Assembly (NCBI GenBank): GCA_905250075.1
Contig: CAJNOP010000013.1
Location: 62,001-126,000 of the forward strand
DNA: 64,000 nucleotides
Direction: 5' to 3'
From: Rotaria sp. Silwood1
Lineage: Eukaryota > Rotifera > Eurotatoria > Philodinida > Philodinidae
Shown: positions 51,201-60,840 of the stretch, piece by piece
Layout: every line of letters begins with the position of its first letter
How positions within the stretch are numbered: position 1 is the stretch's first letter
Made by a program: the position numbers and the translations under genes
Notes under the pieces: generated by a model
What the model saw: the letters and a program-made list of their open reading frames with translations, nothing else
Told to the model about the DNA's origin: nothing
Databases searched by the model: none

Positions 51201-52656
51201 CTTTTAATGTTTCAAATGTATCATCAATTTTCATTAATGCTTCATCAACTTCACCTTTAAATAATTCCATAGGTTCTAAATGTTCAGTTGCTTGTTTCAT
51301 AATAAGATTACATATTTCTTGTAATAAAACAACTATTCTTGATGCTGTAGCATAATGATGACAATGATCATACAATAGACCAATTATATGAAACATTGAT
51401 TTAAATAAATGTTTAGCTTCCATAAAATCAGTTGTTTCTACTGATTCAAAATGACTTGCTAATGGTCGTAAATGTGTATCAATATCTTGTGCTTCATCAA
51501 GTGCATGACGAACATCATTATGTATTTGTAAAAATGATGGATAATATGAACTATTACTTTTAGAAAGTAATTCACCCATTTTAGTTACACGTGGATCGTT
51601 GAGCTAAAAAACAAAGTTTTTAGTTTATTTCCTAGCGAAACGTTTTTATTTTCTTTGATATAAAATTTTTATTTTACCTGTTCGGAAATTGATTCAAGAT
51701 TATAACGTTTTGATTTCCAAAATTCAATTTCAGTTGATGGTAATGGATCAAGACCATCAAGTAATGGTTGTGCTGAATCTTTTTTTAATACTTCACGGAT
51801 TTGATGTGACCATTCAATAACAACAGATTCTACTGCATGTACTAATTTTAAATCGATTGTTTCACTACTAATACAAAAATGAAAATTTATCAATAGATAA
51901 TTATAATAATCAAAATCAATGATATACGTTCTAGAACTTGTTTGTGGTGTTTCATTTGTTCGACTTTGTCCATTAGCATATAGTGTACCATTTGTACTTG
52001 CCGAACCACTATATTTTGGATATGGTAATAAAATTTTTCCTTTAACAAGACTTGTAACAACTTGAAGTTGGGATTGAAGATCTGAAACATGCTTTTGTAA
52101 ATCAGTTGAAACAACTTCAGGCCATTCGTTTTGATTTTGTGGTGCGGTTAACAATGGTCGAACGACCTAAAAATATCAAAGAATTAAAAAAAAAACCTAA
52201 ATACTGTATTAATATAATTTAATACATCATTGACATAAATTTGTAATTGTTCAAGTGCAGCATTTGATAAATCACCAAAATTTAAGGCTGCAGCAATTTT
52301 TTCTTTTGATTCCCGTTGTAAGGGTTCTGGTGATTTTTTACCAAAAAAACATGCTTTACTTTTAAATGATGATGGAAATGCTGTTCCTACTGTCTATAAA
52401 TACATATATAGACCAATCAATATTAGAATTCTTTATAAGGAAAATAAAAAAATCTTCTTACAAGATTTCCAGCAGGATTAACATGAAAGACAAGTAATGT
52501 TGGTTGAGGTTTTTCACAAAAATCAAGTATCGTTCGATTTTGTTCATCGATTTGAATCATTTTTGTCCATTTGTCCGCTCGAAAACGTAATGATTTGATA
52601 AGATAATCAGCAATAAAATGAACGCGTAAATCAGCAATGTCGAGTTCTTCGACCAT
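25862..52656 (-). CDS. DNAH17: Axonemal outer-arm dynein heavy chain, DNAH9/11/17 group (closest to DNAH17)
   Basis: One gene of about 52 exons covers 26.8 kb. It runs from [14 protein letters not shown] at 52656 to the C-terminal [12 protein letters not shown] ending at 25862. The product is the ATPase motor of ciliary outer dynein arms. All parts are present in order: N-terminal tail, linker, AAA1-AAA6, antiparallel stalk with microtubule-binding tip, and C-terminal domain. Walker A motifs are [10 protein letters not shown] (AAA1), GNAGTGKSQ (AAA2), GGAGSGKT (AAA3) and GVGGSGKQ (AAA4), all intact. C-terminal wording such as [19 protein letters not shown] and [15 protein letters not shown] sits nearest to human DNAH17 from recall, but DNAH9 and DNAH11 are close relatives. 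Most introns are 45-90 bases; nine exceed 500 bases, several filled by inverted repeats. I see no break in the frame. Length should be near the usual 4,400-4,500 aa. Confidence 0.93.
30585..31781. other. 1.2-kb dynein intron between stalk tip and returning coil
   Basis: AT-rich intron without open coding sequence. A weak mirror pair exists: GAGTAGAGGTATCAGTGGA near 31171 and TTGACACCTCTATCGACG near 31385. It is short and diverged, so I do not call it an element. Confidence 0.4.
32729..33404. other. 0.68-kb dynein intron with GC-richer segment and a family half-copy
   Basis: Positions 32950-33165 are less AT-rich than the surroundings and hold a 70-codon minus-strand frame ([20 protein letters not shown] and [19 protein letters not shown]) of unknown kind. 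Positions 33255-33400 carry the left-arm words of the shared foldback family (CAACTTGAAAACTGACTTTT, TGTATAAGGTAGATCTCC, ATAACCATTTTAATGAAA). No mirrored right arm was found. Confidence 0.4.
33546..34399 (-). other. Dynein AAA4 exons
   Basis: Exons about 34399-33880 and 33808-33546. [14 protein letters not shown] precedes the Walker A loop [16 protein letters not shown] at about 33950-34000. [37 protein letters not shown] and [11 protein letters not shown] follow in the expected order. Confidence 0.85.
34400..35574. other. 1.17-kb dynein intron with family foldback 34496-35312
   Basis: CCTTTATGAGACTAGC, AGAACAAGGATATTTGG and GTTTTTAGCATCTGAGCAAG on the left mirror GTTCAGATGCTGAAAACTC, CCAAGGATTCTTGTC and ACTAATCTCACTAAGG on the right. 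The centre has TTCTCGAAATATTGAATTTC and its inverse, as in the other family copies. The arms are diverged by substitutions and gaps. Confidence 0.65.
35575..37497 (-). other. Dynein AAA3 exons, interrupted in Walker A and Walker B
   Basis: Exons about 37497-37269, 37213-37155, 37094-36909, 36070-35843 and 35779-35575. [13 protein letters not shown] is cut by a short intron before the catalytic Lys. [15 protein letters not shown] is cut between VYFI and DDMNM by an 838-base intron (36908-36071). [17 protein letters not shown] supplies the sensor. All residues are intact after splicing. The big intron holds a degenerate foldback of the shared family (about 36230-36720). Confidence 0.8.
36071..36908. 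other. 0.84-kb dynein intron with degenerate family foldback
   Basis: GTCTCAATGAGATTAGAAAA and TCATCAAGATGTTGAATTTC recall the left arm of the shared family. GAAACATTTATAATATTCC, CGATCTATAGGCAAAAG and CAGTAAACCGATCATAA recall the right arm. Arm pairing is poor, so the borders (about 36230-36720) are uncertain. Confidence 0.45.
37760..38799 (-). other. Dynein AAA2 exons
   Basis: Exons about 38799-38413, 38334-38108 and 38050-37760. The Walker A loop [14 protein letters not shown] lies at 38603-38623 and onward. [19 protein letters not shown] and [20 protein letters not shown] (Walker B) follow, then [26 protein letters not shown] wording. AAA2 binds nucleotide without hydrolysis in related dyneins. 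Confidence 0.85.
38800..39327. other. 0.53-kb dynein intron between AAA1 and AAA2
   Basis: AT-rich intron with no element ends, inverted arms or frame that I can support. Confidence 0.4.
39328..40505 (-). other. Dynein AAA1, main ATPase site
   Basis: Exons about 40505-40347, 40286-40223, 40168-40037, 39975-39922, 39855-39743 and 39684-39328. AAA1 hydrolyses the ATP that drives movement. [16 protein letters not shown] leads into the Walker A loop [10 protein letters not shown], which a short intron splits just after GPG/GPA at 40222-40169. Walker B is CFDEFNRI at about 39950-39972. [22 protein letters not shown] carries the sensor region and is itself split by a short intron at 39742-39685. 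Confidence 0.88.
40571..42146 (-). other. Dynein linker exons (DHC_N2) and entry to AAA1
   Basis: Exons about 42146-41331, 41277-41198, 41133-40861 and 40805-40571. The linker swings across the AAA ring to give the power stroke. Landmarks are [63 protein letters not shown] and [20 protein letters not shown]. The wording is typical of axonemal heavy chains and nothing is missing. Confidence 0.85.
42984..44490. mobile_element. hAT-like non-autonomous element, 1.5 kb
   Basis: The left terminus CAGGGGTCGCAGCGACC and the right terminus GGATCACTGCGAGGCCTG are imperfect inverted repeats of the hAT type (CAGGGGTCG...). TCAATC flanks both sides; read as TCAATCCA it gives the 8-base duplication expected of hAT if CA is shared with the end. 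Copies of AATCAGGA crowd both subterminal parts, about four on the left and five on the right, all in the same orientation. No transposase frame is visible. A family foldback (43502-43988) lies inside, so the element has either captured it or been invaded by it. Confidence 0.65.
43502..43988. repeat. Foldback of the shared family inside the hAT-like element
   Basis: CTCTGGACTAGACTAGAATA, AAGTTGACTCGCTTGC and GGTTATCTGCAACAGCAAAT on the left mirror GCAAGCGAGCCAACTT and AGTCCAGAG on the right. The inner words TTTCGACCTGAAATTTTGTC and GACAAAACGAATGCATC align with those of the 13603-14225 copy. Arms are about 220 bases and well preserved. The edges differ from the 13603 copy, so only the inner half is shared. 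Confidence 0.75.
47047..48251. other. 1.2-kb dynein intron
   Basis: AT-rich intron without a supported element. I looked for mirrored arms and found only short accidental matches. Confidence 0.4.
49222..50856. other. 1.6-kb dynein intron hosting a foldback
   Basis: The foldback at 49324-50380 fills two thirds of the intron. The remainder, 50381-50856, is AT-rich with a short mirrored pair around GCGATTGATATGATT / GAAACGATTGCATATCAT near 50610-50695. Confidence 0.6.
49324..50380. repeat. Foldback, about 1.06 kb, in a dynein intron
   Basis: CCGGCTATTCGAAATTTGAA, GGATAGAGTCGTCGAG and GGCAATGTTTTTGTAG on the left mirror CTACAAAAACATCGCC, CTCGACGACTTCTATCC and CAAATTGCGTATAGCTGG on the right. 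An inner pair, AATTTTCGTCAAATT and AATTTGACGAAAATT, sits at about 49757 and 49920. Arms are diverged and gapped. It does not share the landmark words of the main foldback family. Confidence 0.7.
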
Positions 52657-54481
52657 GTTGCTGACTTAATCACTAAAATCTGAAAATAATCATAAGAAGA
52701 AAAAAGAAGTACTCAGCTTTAATTTCAAGTCCGTACAGAAGCAAACACCTTGAAATAAAAAACTCTCATATGCCAATAATAAACAGCAATTCAAAAATGT
52801 TTTTATTCGATGTGATTGACATTGTCGTCATCACCGTCGTTGAAACGGAATCTATTAATGAGTTTGAAACATTTCTTCTCCTTCTTTTACTGTTGCTTGA
52901 CTCTCCATCGTTATCAAAAACGCCTGCTCGCTCGCTCGCTCTTCTTTTACTTGTTTGAAAATGTGAACCGAACAAATATACACACTTACATCGGAGAGTT
53001 GCTTGGTAACTCTTTCTTTTTTTTTTTCTTCTCAAAATTACAATTTGCATCTACTTCTTTTATATTAAACCGTTGCTAGTGTTGATTCAATAGCTATGTG
53101 TCAAAGTCAATAAATCTTTTTGTTGATATTTTAAAGAGAAAAAAGCTTTTTTTAAAAGAAACTACATTAGTAATTATCGGATGCAATTAAGATTTATGAT
53201 TTCTACAAATACAAGTTTTCTTTTATTTTTTTCTCTTCGATTGATTAAGTTTAATCGTTTTGTTCTCTCTCTATAAGAAAAAAAAGAATGATCTTTTAAT
53301 GACTTTGATGACTGTAGTCAGGCACATAAAATATTTATAAAATTATGTCAATCACGATATATTTAGTTGTTATATTACTTGTTCAAAAAAAAACCGGAAA
53401 CGATTTAATTGATCTTGTTCACTACACAAACCTCTTTTTTCTTTCTATTAAATATTTTACGTATGACAAAAATGTGCAAGAATGAAATATAAAAGAATTG
53501 AAAAGAAGTATGTCCACTTGACAACGACAATGAAATAAAAAAAAAACAACATTGAGTTATTTTTGATGATGACAACTGCTAAACTATTAAAAAAGATTTA
53601 GAAAAAAAAGAAAAGAAAAGGATTATTGGTCAGCAGTGACATCTTTATTTTTATATTTAGAATTAATATTTCATAATAACTTAGAAATAATACAAAATAA
53701 AAAAAAACATATTATTTAAAATAATTTTTGAAAATCATCTTTTTTTTTAAAGTATTTTAGCAACCACTTATGAACTTATCGCTAGAATCAATTGTAATAA
53801 TGGTGACGTCCGAAATGTGTGACATTTCTGTTTTTTTTTTCCCGTTGATTAATCCTGTACGTGAGTTCTTATCTCTTTTTTTTATTATTCTACGATGTCA
53901 TTATTTTCAAGATGAATTCATCAATGTTTAACATATTAACTTATTTTTCTTGAATAAGTGTTAGAAAAACTGAACAAAATAGAATTTCCGAATGTCGAGA
54001 ACTTGTAAATATCCTAGATAATGAATTTTTAATCTATTTAGAAAATTAAGATAGTTGTATTCTGTTTCATAAACATTAGAACTAAATTGAATAGAATCCA
54101 TTGAAAATAAACCGACAGAAAAACTAACATAAATGCGCTTGAAACTGATAAGGTTCGTTATTGAATGAAAGTTCTTTGTTGATAATGGCAAATAAAATAT
54201 TCGCTTTGTCGGTTTAATTCATTGAATTGTAGTTTGACTAATGCATCAAAAAGAAAACGATTATTAATAAAAGTTATAAACATATAATAGATCATTTTTT
54301 TCCCATTAAGATAGTATCACATAATAATAATCGTTCACATAGATGTATAGATAACGATTTTATTTATTTATTTTTCTACTAAAGAAAATTAGAAAGATTT
54401 ATAGAAAGAAAAATGATCTAATATATTTCGTTTAGTTTATTTATATATAAATAATATTTCAATAAAGAGAAGCAATTAATT
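52657..54481. other. Divergent promoter region between the dynein and PPP6R genes
   Basis: About 1.8 kb lies between two genes that point away from each other, so both promoters should be here. The X-box at 52998-53010 is the only confident regulatory word. A CTCG microsatellite-like run (CGCTCGCTCGCTCG) is at 52926-52942. On the minus strand, TTTTCAG and TTTTAG lie 23-30 bases before the dynein ATG. A TGACGTCC word occurs at 53804. Confidence 0.5.
52998..53010. promoter_or_regulatory. RFX-type X-box upstream of the dynein gene
   Basis: GTTGCTTGGTAAC fits the RFX X-box consensus RYYNYYN(1-3)RRNRAC at every position. It lies about 340 bases before the dynein start codon. RFX factors drive ciliary genes in animals, so the position and target agree. 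It is a short palindromic motif and could occur by chance. Confidence 0.55.
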
Positions 54482-57400
54482 ATGTTTTGGCAATGTCATA
54501 TAGTAACATCGTCTATTGACAAATTATTTGATAAACCAATAGATCAATTAAACCTACAAGATTTTCTTGATGAAAGTGATTTAGTTCAAGAATGTCTCAA
54601 TCAAAATAAACGTTTACTTGATTATCTTATTCAAGAAAATGTTATGAATGAACTTATTAATCATGTTATAACATTACCAAAAGATAATAATTTTCGTAAT
54701 GCAAATATAGTTACAGAATTATTATCAGGAGATTTTCAATGCATACAAGAAAAATTATTAGAAAAAACTAATCTTGATTTATTATATTCATTTTTATTAA
54801 TAAATAATGATGCACTTAATCCAATACTTGCTTCATTTTTTTCACGCATAATTAGTACATTAATAAATCGAAGACCAAATGAAATAACAAATTATTTTAA
54901 ATCTCGAGAAACATTTAAAGATGATTTTTTTTATCATCTTGATACAACATCAATAACCGATATATTATATCGTTTAATAGCGGATTGTGGTGAACAACGT
55001 TCAGATATAATTAAATGGTATGAAGATATTAATATAATTGATGGCCTTATACAACAATTTTTAATAACAGGCTCTAACTCTGTTCAAACAAACGTTGCTA
55101 ATTTACTTAGTGATTTTTTACGTTTAGCTTTTGATCAACAAACAGGAAATGAAGGTGACATGATTGGTCCAACATTATCATCAACAATAGAACGACTACT
55201 TCATAATAGAAATGAAAATAGTGAAGGTTTGTATTCAACTGTTTACAACTCTTGACAAATTTTCTAACTAATTCATATAAAAATACTTATCGGAAGACAT
55301 ATTTTTGTTAATTTCTTTGTTAAATATCTCATTTGGATATCTACAACAGATTCATCTTATGAATTTATATTTATTTTAGGGTCATCGTTATCTAATCAAA
55401 CATCATCTAGTAGTGATGATGAAAACAAATCCATGAATGATGAGATTGAAGGAAAGCTAACACCACTTGTTCTTGCTCAACATATACTATCGAAATCTAA
55501 TCTAGAACAATTATTTGATACTTTAATAAAACGACCAATACTTATAGCAAATGGATATGAATTTCTGCATAATATTTTGGATATTCTTAGTCGACAAATG
55601 TCTGTACCTATATGTACTTCATTAATATCGAACGATGATACTTCATCACCGAGTAAAATTGAACAAATGCAGGTAAAAAAAAAGTCATTTAGATAACAAA
55701 CTGAAAACAGAAAAAATGTATTTGTACAGATTAATGATGACGGAAATAATTTAACGGTGATTAAATCAAATGAGAATACATCTGCTTTAACAAATCTTGC
55801 GAAAGATCCTCTTATTCATGTTTATTTAACACTACTAGAAGTAATACATTCTCGATTACCGTCATTAATTGCTTTACTATCTTTACCTTGTGCACCATTA
55901 ATTCCATCAAACAATGATAATACACAAACAATAAAATATCAATTTATTAGTGAACCTCTCGGTTAGGCTTTTGTTTTTATTAAATATATTCTATTAAATT
56001 ATTTTTCTTAATAGGATCTGTACGTCTTAATTTAATAAAATTCTTTGCAAAATTAATATATACAATTTCAAATGATTATACCGGTGATAATATCTATGAA
56101 ATATTCAATTCCAATCGTTTATTCCACATATTACTTGATCTTTTTGTTCAACATATTTACAATAATTTTTTGCATACACAAGTTTATCTCATTATTCGTC
56201 TTCTTATTCATATTAATTCAATTGCTGCTAAGTGTCCAAATGATATTTGGACACGTACATTACTTGAGAATAAAAATCAATCAGGTATCATATAAGCGAA
56301 TTTTCAAAGAAACAGATTTCATAACTGATGAAATCGGCCTTCTTTATTCGAGATATTTGATTTCTTCCATCTCAAACTGTCACACAAAATGTATGAAAGT
56401 GATTTATCATGGAATTAGTTCTATAGCAATTATTTATGATGTATCTAGGCCGACTGAAATAGCTAATGACTATCATATGTACACTGAATATGGCTGTTGA
56501 TAATAATCAACTTTCTTTGCCTATCAATTTGATGATTGGTACGATTAGTTTCTATGCAGTTTGATAGTATTTTTTCGAGCACTACAAAATGCTATAAAAA
56601 CATCCAGAAACCATAATGACTAATATGACTTCACATAGACTCCATTCCCTTGATATGCCTGTATGATGAGTTATCATGTGTATGATCTATTGAAATGAAA
56701 TGTCAAGGTCAATTATTCTGAACAATCACTGGACTAGTTTTAGCATGGTTTTATAGTGCTACAAGATGATATAAGAATGTTGAGAAGAGGACACTATCTC
56801 CTAAGAAAAATTCTAAAGGTACTATTTTAAAAGGATGATTTCATGCTTTTTTTTTTGGCTAGTTTTTAGTAGATTTCGATCAGAAAAACTGTTCTCTGTG
56901 TGGAAATAGTATGACATTCTAAATCAATGTTCAAACCTGAGTAGATCTATGTGAGTTTCAAGTATTTTTATGAACCTTTTTCCATCGAGAAATAACCCTT
57001 GATCTCCCTCAAGGATGCATCAAAAAGTCAATTTTACCAGAGACGCAAGTTTTATTATTGAATCATCTGCAGTTCTGAGTTTTACTATCATTTTACAACT
57101 TACACACTTTATTTTCACTGTTTAAATAGCTTTTTGATGGGATCGGTTTTTTTACTTATCCCACAGGAAAAATAGTAGCTATTGTTTTGACGAAAAAAAG
57201 TGCAGAAAAATATTCAAAAGCTCATGTAGGCCTACTCAGTTTTTGATTGATAGTGGAGTATATCATACTCGTTTTACTCGAGTCACACTTCTTCTGATCG
57301 AAATCTACTAAATATCAGTGACAGAAAAAAAACAAAAACATATCTCTAGAATAATATTCTTAGAATTTTATGTAAAGGACTAGGTTTTTCTTCTCGATGC

Positions 57401-60400
57401 TTTATACCATTTCGAAGTGCTGGAAAAATGCTATCCAATCATATGAAAACTAGCCTGGCTACTCGTGAGATCGATAGATAAAAAGAGTTAATTATCATAA
57501 ATGTATGTATGTAATGTACATGTGACAGTCATCAACTATTTCAATCAGTCTAGACACAGCACAAATCATTGCTATAGGACTAATCCCACCAGAAATCACT
57601 TTTTGACACTGTATGCGAGAGTTTTGACATAGAAGAAACCAAATTTCTCAAAGGAACCGATTTCACCAGTTATCGACCTTTCTCTTTTATCAATTCAGTA
57701 AATCGAGTTCTTTGAAACACATAAAAAGAAAATTTTGAAGTTCGTATTAAGGTTTTGTTTTGTTTTCGTAGAATTCTCCAAGTCTTCACCGCTCTATTAT
57801 ACAAATCGTTACTCTTATAAATTATTTCAATCACTATTAAATTCATCGGAAGTTAATTTATTCGAACGTTTACTTGATCAATATGAATTAAATATAGCTT
57901 CAACAAAATCAATAACAACAAGTGCATCATCTGAAGATGCTGTTACATCAGCGTTACTTCATACATCATTTGTATCACCTAACTCAGGACATATTGCTCA
58001 AATACTTCGTTGTTTACGTGATCATGCATCAACATTTAATAATTATGGTTCATTTTTTAAATCAAATAATGAACAACAAATTGATGAGGATACAAATGTT
58101 ATTGAAATACGTTGGCAAGCAGCACTTGATTATTTAAATGATGATGAAAATAAATGGTCCGCTATGCATTATACTGAACGTACAACAAGTAATTTTCGTA
58201 TTAATTCTTCAGTAAAATATCTAACACATATGACGGAAATAAATGATACAGATGATACTGAGGAAGCAGAAGAACGACCGCATTCATTTCATATCAGAAC
58301 ATTTGGTAAAAGTGGTACATCGTTTATTAATGATGATGATGATGATGATGTAAAATATCTATAACAATAATATTAATTGAATAATCGAAATTTTTATTTT
58401 TTATGTTTGTTTTTTTAAGGATGAAATTGAACGTTTTGATATTGATGATGAATTAATGAAGAATGATGAAACAACAAGTGACCGAAAACTAGCTGAAATG
58501 AAAAAAGTAAGACAAAAGAAAAACATTCATGTTAGATTAAAGTGTGAAATATGTTATAACTACTTTAGTTAATCATAAAGAGATTGTTTTATTCTATCTA
58601 TTTTGGCACATATTTTCTTGGTATTGTTTTACTGATTCTTCCAGAAATACAACGAAGAAGTAGCTCATATTTTATAACGAGAGACTATTGATATACAGTC
58701 TGTGATCATATATCTATGTCTGTGCTGATCTTTGACTAGACTCCATCAAATCCAAAAAGTTCAGACTCGAACCTAGAGTTCTGCGGCTCTAAAAATTATT
58801 CAAACCCGAAACTATGGTTTCATGATAGGGCTTTGAGCGTTCAATAACCTTTCTTGAAATTTAAATGGCTAGAATACGGTTTTCAACATTGTAAAGATGA
58901 TGTTTTGATTCCTCACAAATGTCCTATGACCAACAAGAAATCATGAACTGTTCAAATTCCAACTTTTGAGAATAATCAATCTCAACATTTCTAACTTCAT
59001 CTAGATACGTAATTAATCGTTAAGACCTGATGTAGATATAATGAATGTGCACAACAGATTTATTTGTTTTTTAAATCAACCAGTCAAATAAAGAAAAAAA
59101 AAGAAAATCACTGTTTAAAATGTAGAACCTAAAAAAAATTGTGCCTGGTGACAATCGATCATCGTTGGAAAAGAAGTATCGTCTTTTAAAGATTTTATAA
59201 TTTCTATATAATATATTACTATAATGAACTTAGAGCAGACATGTGACTTAACATTTCAAAATCTAAAGGGACTATGTTAACAAGCATTTTTGTATTGATT
59301 AGATGACTTAATGATGCCCACTTGACTCCCAATTCCCGGCTTTTTGGAACCGCTGAATATGACCAGGTCTCACTCTTATACCAATCAGAAGAGCTCTATT
59401 CCTGACTACGTCTGTCGAGAATTTATATTTTTATTCCTGTACTTCAAACCTTCTTTTAAATTGTGTTTCACAAGAAAAAAAGAAAATAAATATTCTATAA
59501 TAAAAAAATTTTATTTTTAATTAGGTTTCATTTCAATTACAATTTCCATCAACATTTACTGATAAATCAATATGGTATCAGCAAGATGGTATAAATGACA
59601 CGAAAAAATCAAATTATGATGACGATGATGATGATGATGATGATGATGATCATAATAATAAAACGAAATCAACTCCAATATTACCTGATCTATATGAAAA
59701 TCACCGTACACAACAAGAAAAAACAACATCATCAAATGAAACTAATTTTGAACATCTCTGTTCTTTAAGAGCGAATGATAAAAATTATGGTTCTGGACTT
59801 TTTCCATTTCAATCCTCATCAACAATTCGAGATGAGGTAGGGGAAGGACAAGAAGAATTTTAAAAATAATTACAATCTATGGCTTATTCAAAACACATAC
59901 ATACATACATACATACATACATACAAAATCTGTCTGCTGCCGCCTACCGTCCCTATTGGTTTGCATTTTGTTTTTTCTATTTCTATAAATCGAACATTTT
60001 GCAGTTTGTTTTTATTTATTGCCTCCTCTTTGATATATTATCAAATTGAAAACACCTTTTATTCCTTGTTTTGAAATTTTTTTTCTTTTTGTATGCAGAT
60101 ATGTATATGTATGTTATTGTTTCGTTTGTTCATCTTTTCTTTGATTAGTATACTATGAATAAAAAAACAAAAAAATAAAAAATAAAAAAGAAACAAAACC
60201 ATTTCATATCGAATGGCGGTAGCAGACAGTTAAGATTTAATTTCAATCTTATGTATGTTTTCTTTTTTTTTTGTTTTGTTTATTCCAATAGGCTATATCA
60301 AATGATGATGAATTCTGGAAGAATCATCGAATTTATTTAATAAATAATAATGATAATCAACGTTTAAATAAATCACATACACAATCTTTTAGTTCATCTT

Positions 60401-60840
60401 CAGATGAAGATAATGATATTGATGATGAAGATGAATCGAAAATTGATTCAAATATTCCTGATGATGAAAGATTTTTTGTTCACACAGATATGGAAATAAA
60501 TGAAAGTATTCAACCAAATAATATGATGGATATATTTCGACGTCAAACATCTCAAACGAATAATATTAATAATAATTCTAAAGAAGATACTCATTTAGAA
60601 AAAGATCAATTTAAAAGACGTCGACAGTCGGATACATCACAACATAATACACATATCGAAGTTTTTTCGGTTGTACAAACAATCGAAAATCAAAATAGTA
60701 AAACATTAACGTTTGTTAAACAAGATGAAGAACAAAATGGAGAAATGAACAGTAATGATAATGATAATGATGATCTTACATTACAAGATAATTTTTCTTT
60801 TCTTATCGCCAAAGGTATGCTCAAACCTGCATCATTTTGA
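54482..60840 (+). CDS. PPP6R: PP6 regulatory subunit, SAPS-domain protein (PPP6R1/2/3-like)
   Basis: Eight exons (54482-55226, 55380-55672, 55730-55961, 56015-56284, 57772-58349, 58420-58506, 59525-59836, 60292-60840) join in phase to 1021 aa. The start MFWQCHIVTSSIDKLFD and the following DESDLVQECLNQNKRLLDYL, NALNPILASFF-like DALNPILASFFSRIISTLI, ITDILYRLI and SEVNLFERLLDQYELN match the helical-repeat SAPS domain that recruits the PP6 catalytic subunit. The C-terminal half is acidic and disordered, with Asp runs from GAT microsatellites (six codons at 58332-58349, eleven at 59618-59650) and many Ser/Asn. Human paralogues 1-3 cannot be told apart here. Introns 56285-57771 and 58507-59524 are large. 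Role: adapter of a Ser/Thr phosphatase in the cytoplasm and nucleus. Confidence 0.9.
56285..57771. other. 1.5-kb PPP6R intron hosting a foldback
   Basis: The foldback 56731-57456 occupies half of the intron. Flanks at 56285-56730 and 57457-57771 are AT-rich with no supported feature. The 142-codon frame at 56072-56500 is an out-of-phase reading of exon 4 that runs on into the intron, not a gene. Confidence 0.6.
56731..57456. repeat. Foldback, 726 bp, in a PPP6R intron
   Basis: GGACTAGTTTTAGCATGG, AGAAAAATTCTAAAGG, TTTAGTAGATTTCGATCAG and CCTGAGTAGATCTATGTGAG on the left mirror GCCTACTCAG, CTGATCGAAATCTACTAAA, CTTAGAATTTTATG and ATATGAAAACTAGCC on the right. The arms span nearly the whole element with a short centre near 57060. 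It appears unrelated in wording to the other foldbacks. Confidence 0.75.
58507..59524. other. 1-kb PPP6R intron with dispersed repeat copy C
   Basis: TCTATCTATTTTGGCAC, CAGAAATACAACGAAG and GACTATTGATATACAGTCTG begin the repeat near 58594. ACTTCAAACCTTCTTTTAAA and TTGTGTTTCACAAG end it near 59474. The middle is far longer than in the copies at 5300 and 18800, so another insertion may sit inside. Confidence 0.55.
59837..60291. other. PPP6R last intron with ACAT microsatellite
   Basis: A (ACAT)n run of about eight units lies at 59894-59925. The rest is T-rich and ends in a good polypyrimidine-TAG at 60291. No other feature is visible. Confidence 0.6.

Larger units (their letters stand above)
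42146..52656 (-). other. Dynein tail exons (DHC_N1 region)
   Basis: Approximate exons: 52656-52462, 52393-52226, 52166-51928, 51867-51678, 51603-51021, 50960-50857, 49221-48839, 48778-48584, 48509-48252, 47046-46582, 46511-45940 and 45848-45206. They encode the tail that forms the heavy-chain dimer and binds intermediate chains. Landmarks are [60 protein letters not shown] and [21 protein letters not shown]. Large introns at 50856-49222, 48251-47047 and 45205-42147 fall in this part. Confidence 0.8.

Noticed and set aside
25862-52656. Two or more separate dynein genes or pseudogene pieces
   Set aside because: Domains follow one another once each, in the right order, on one strand, with in-frame junctions; the large gaps are introns.
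56072-56500. 142-codon plus-strand frame
   Set aside because: It is an out-of-phase reading of PPP6R exon 4 that runs on into the intron.
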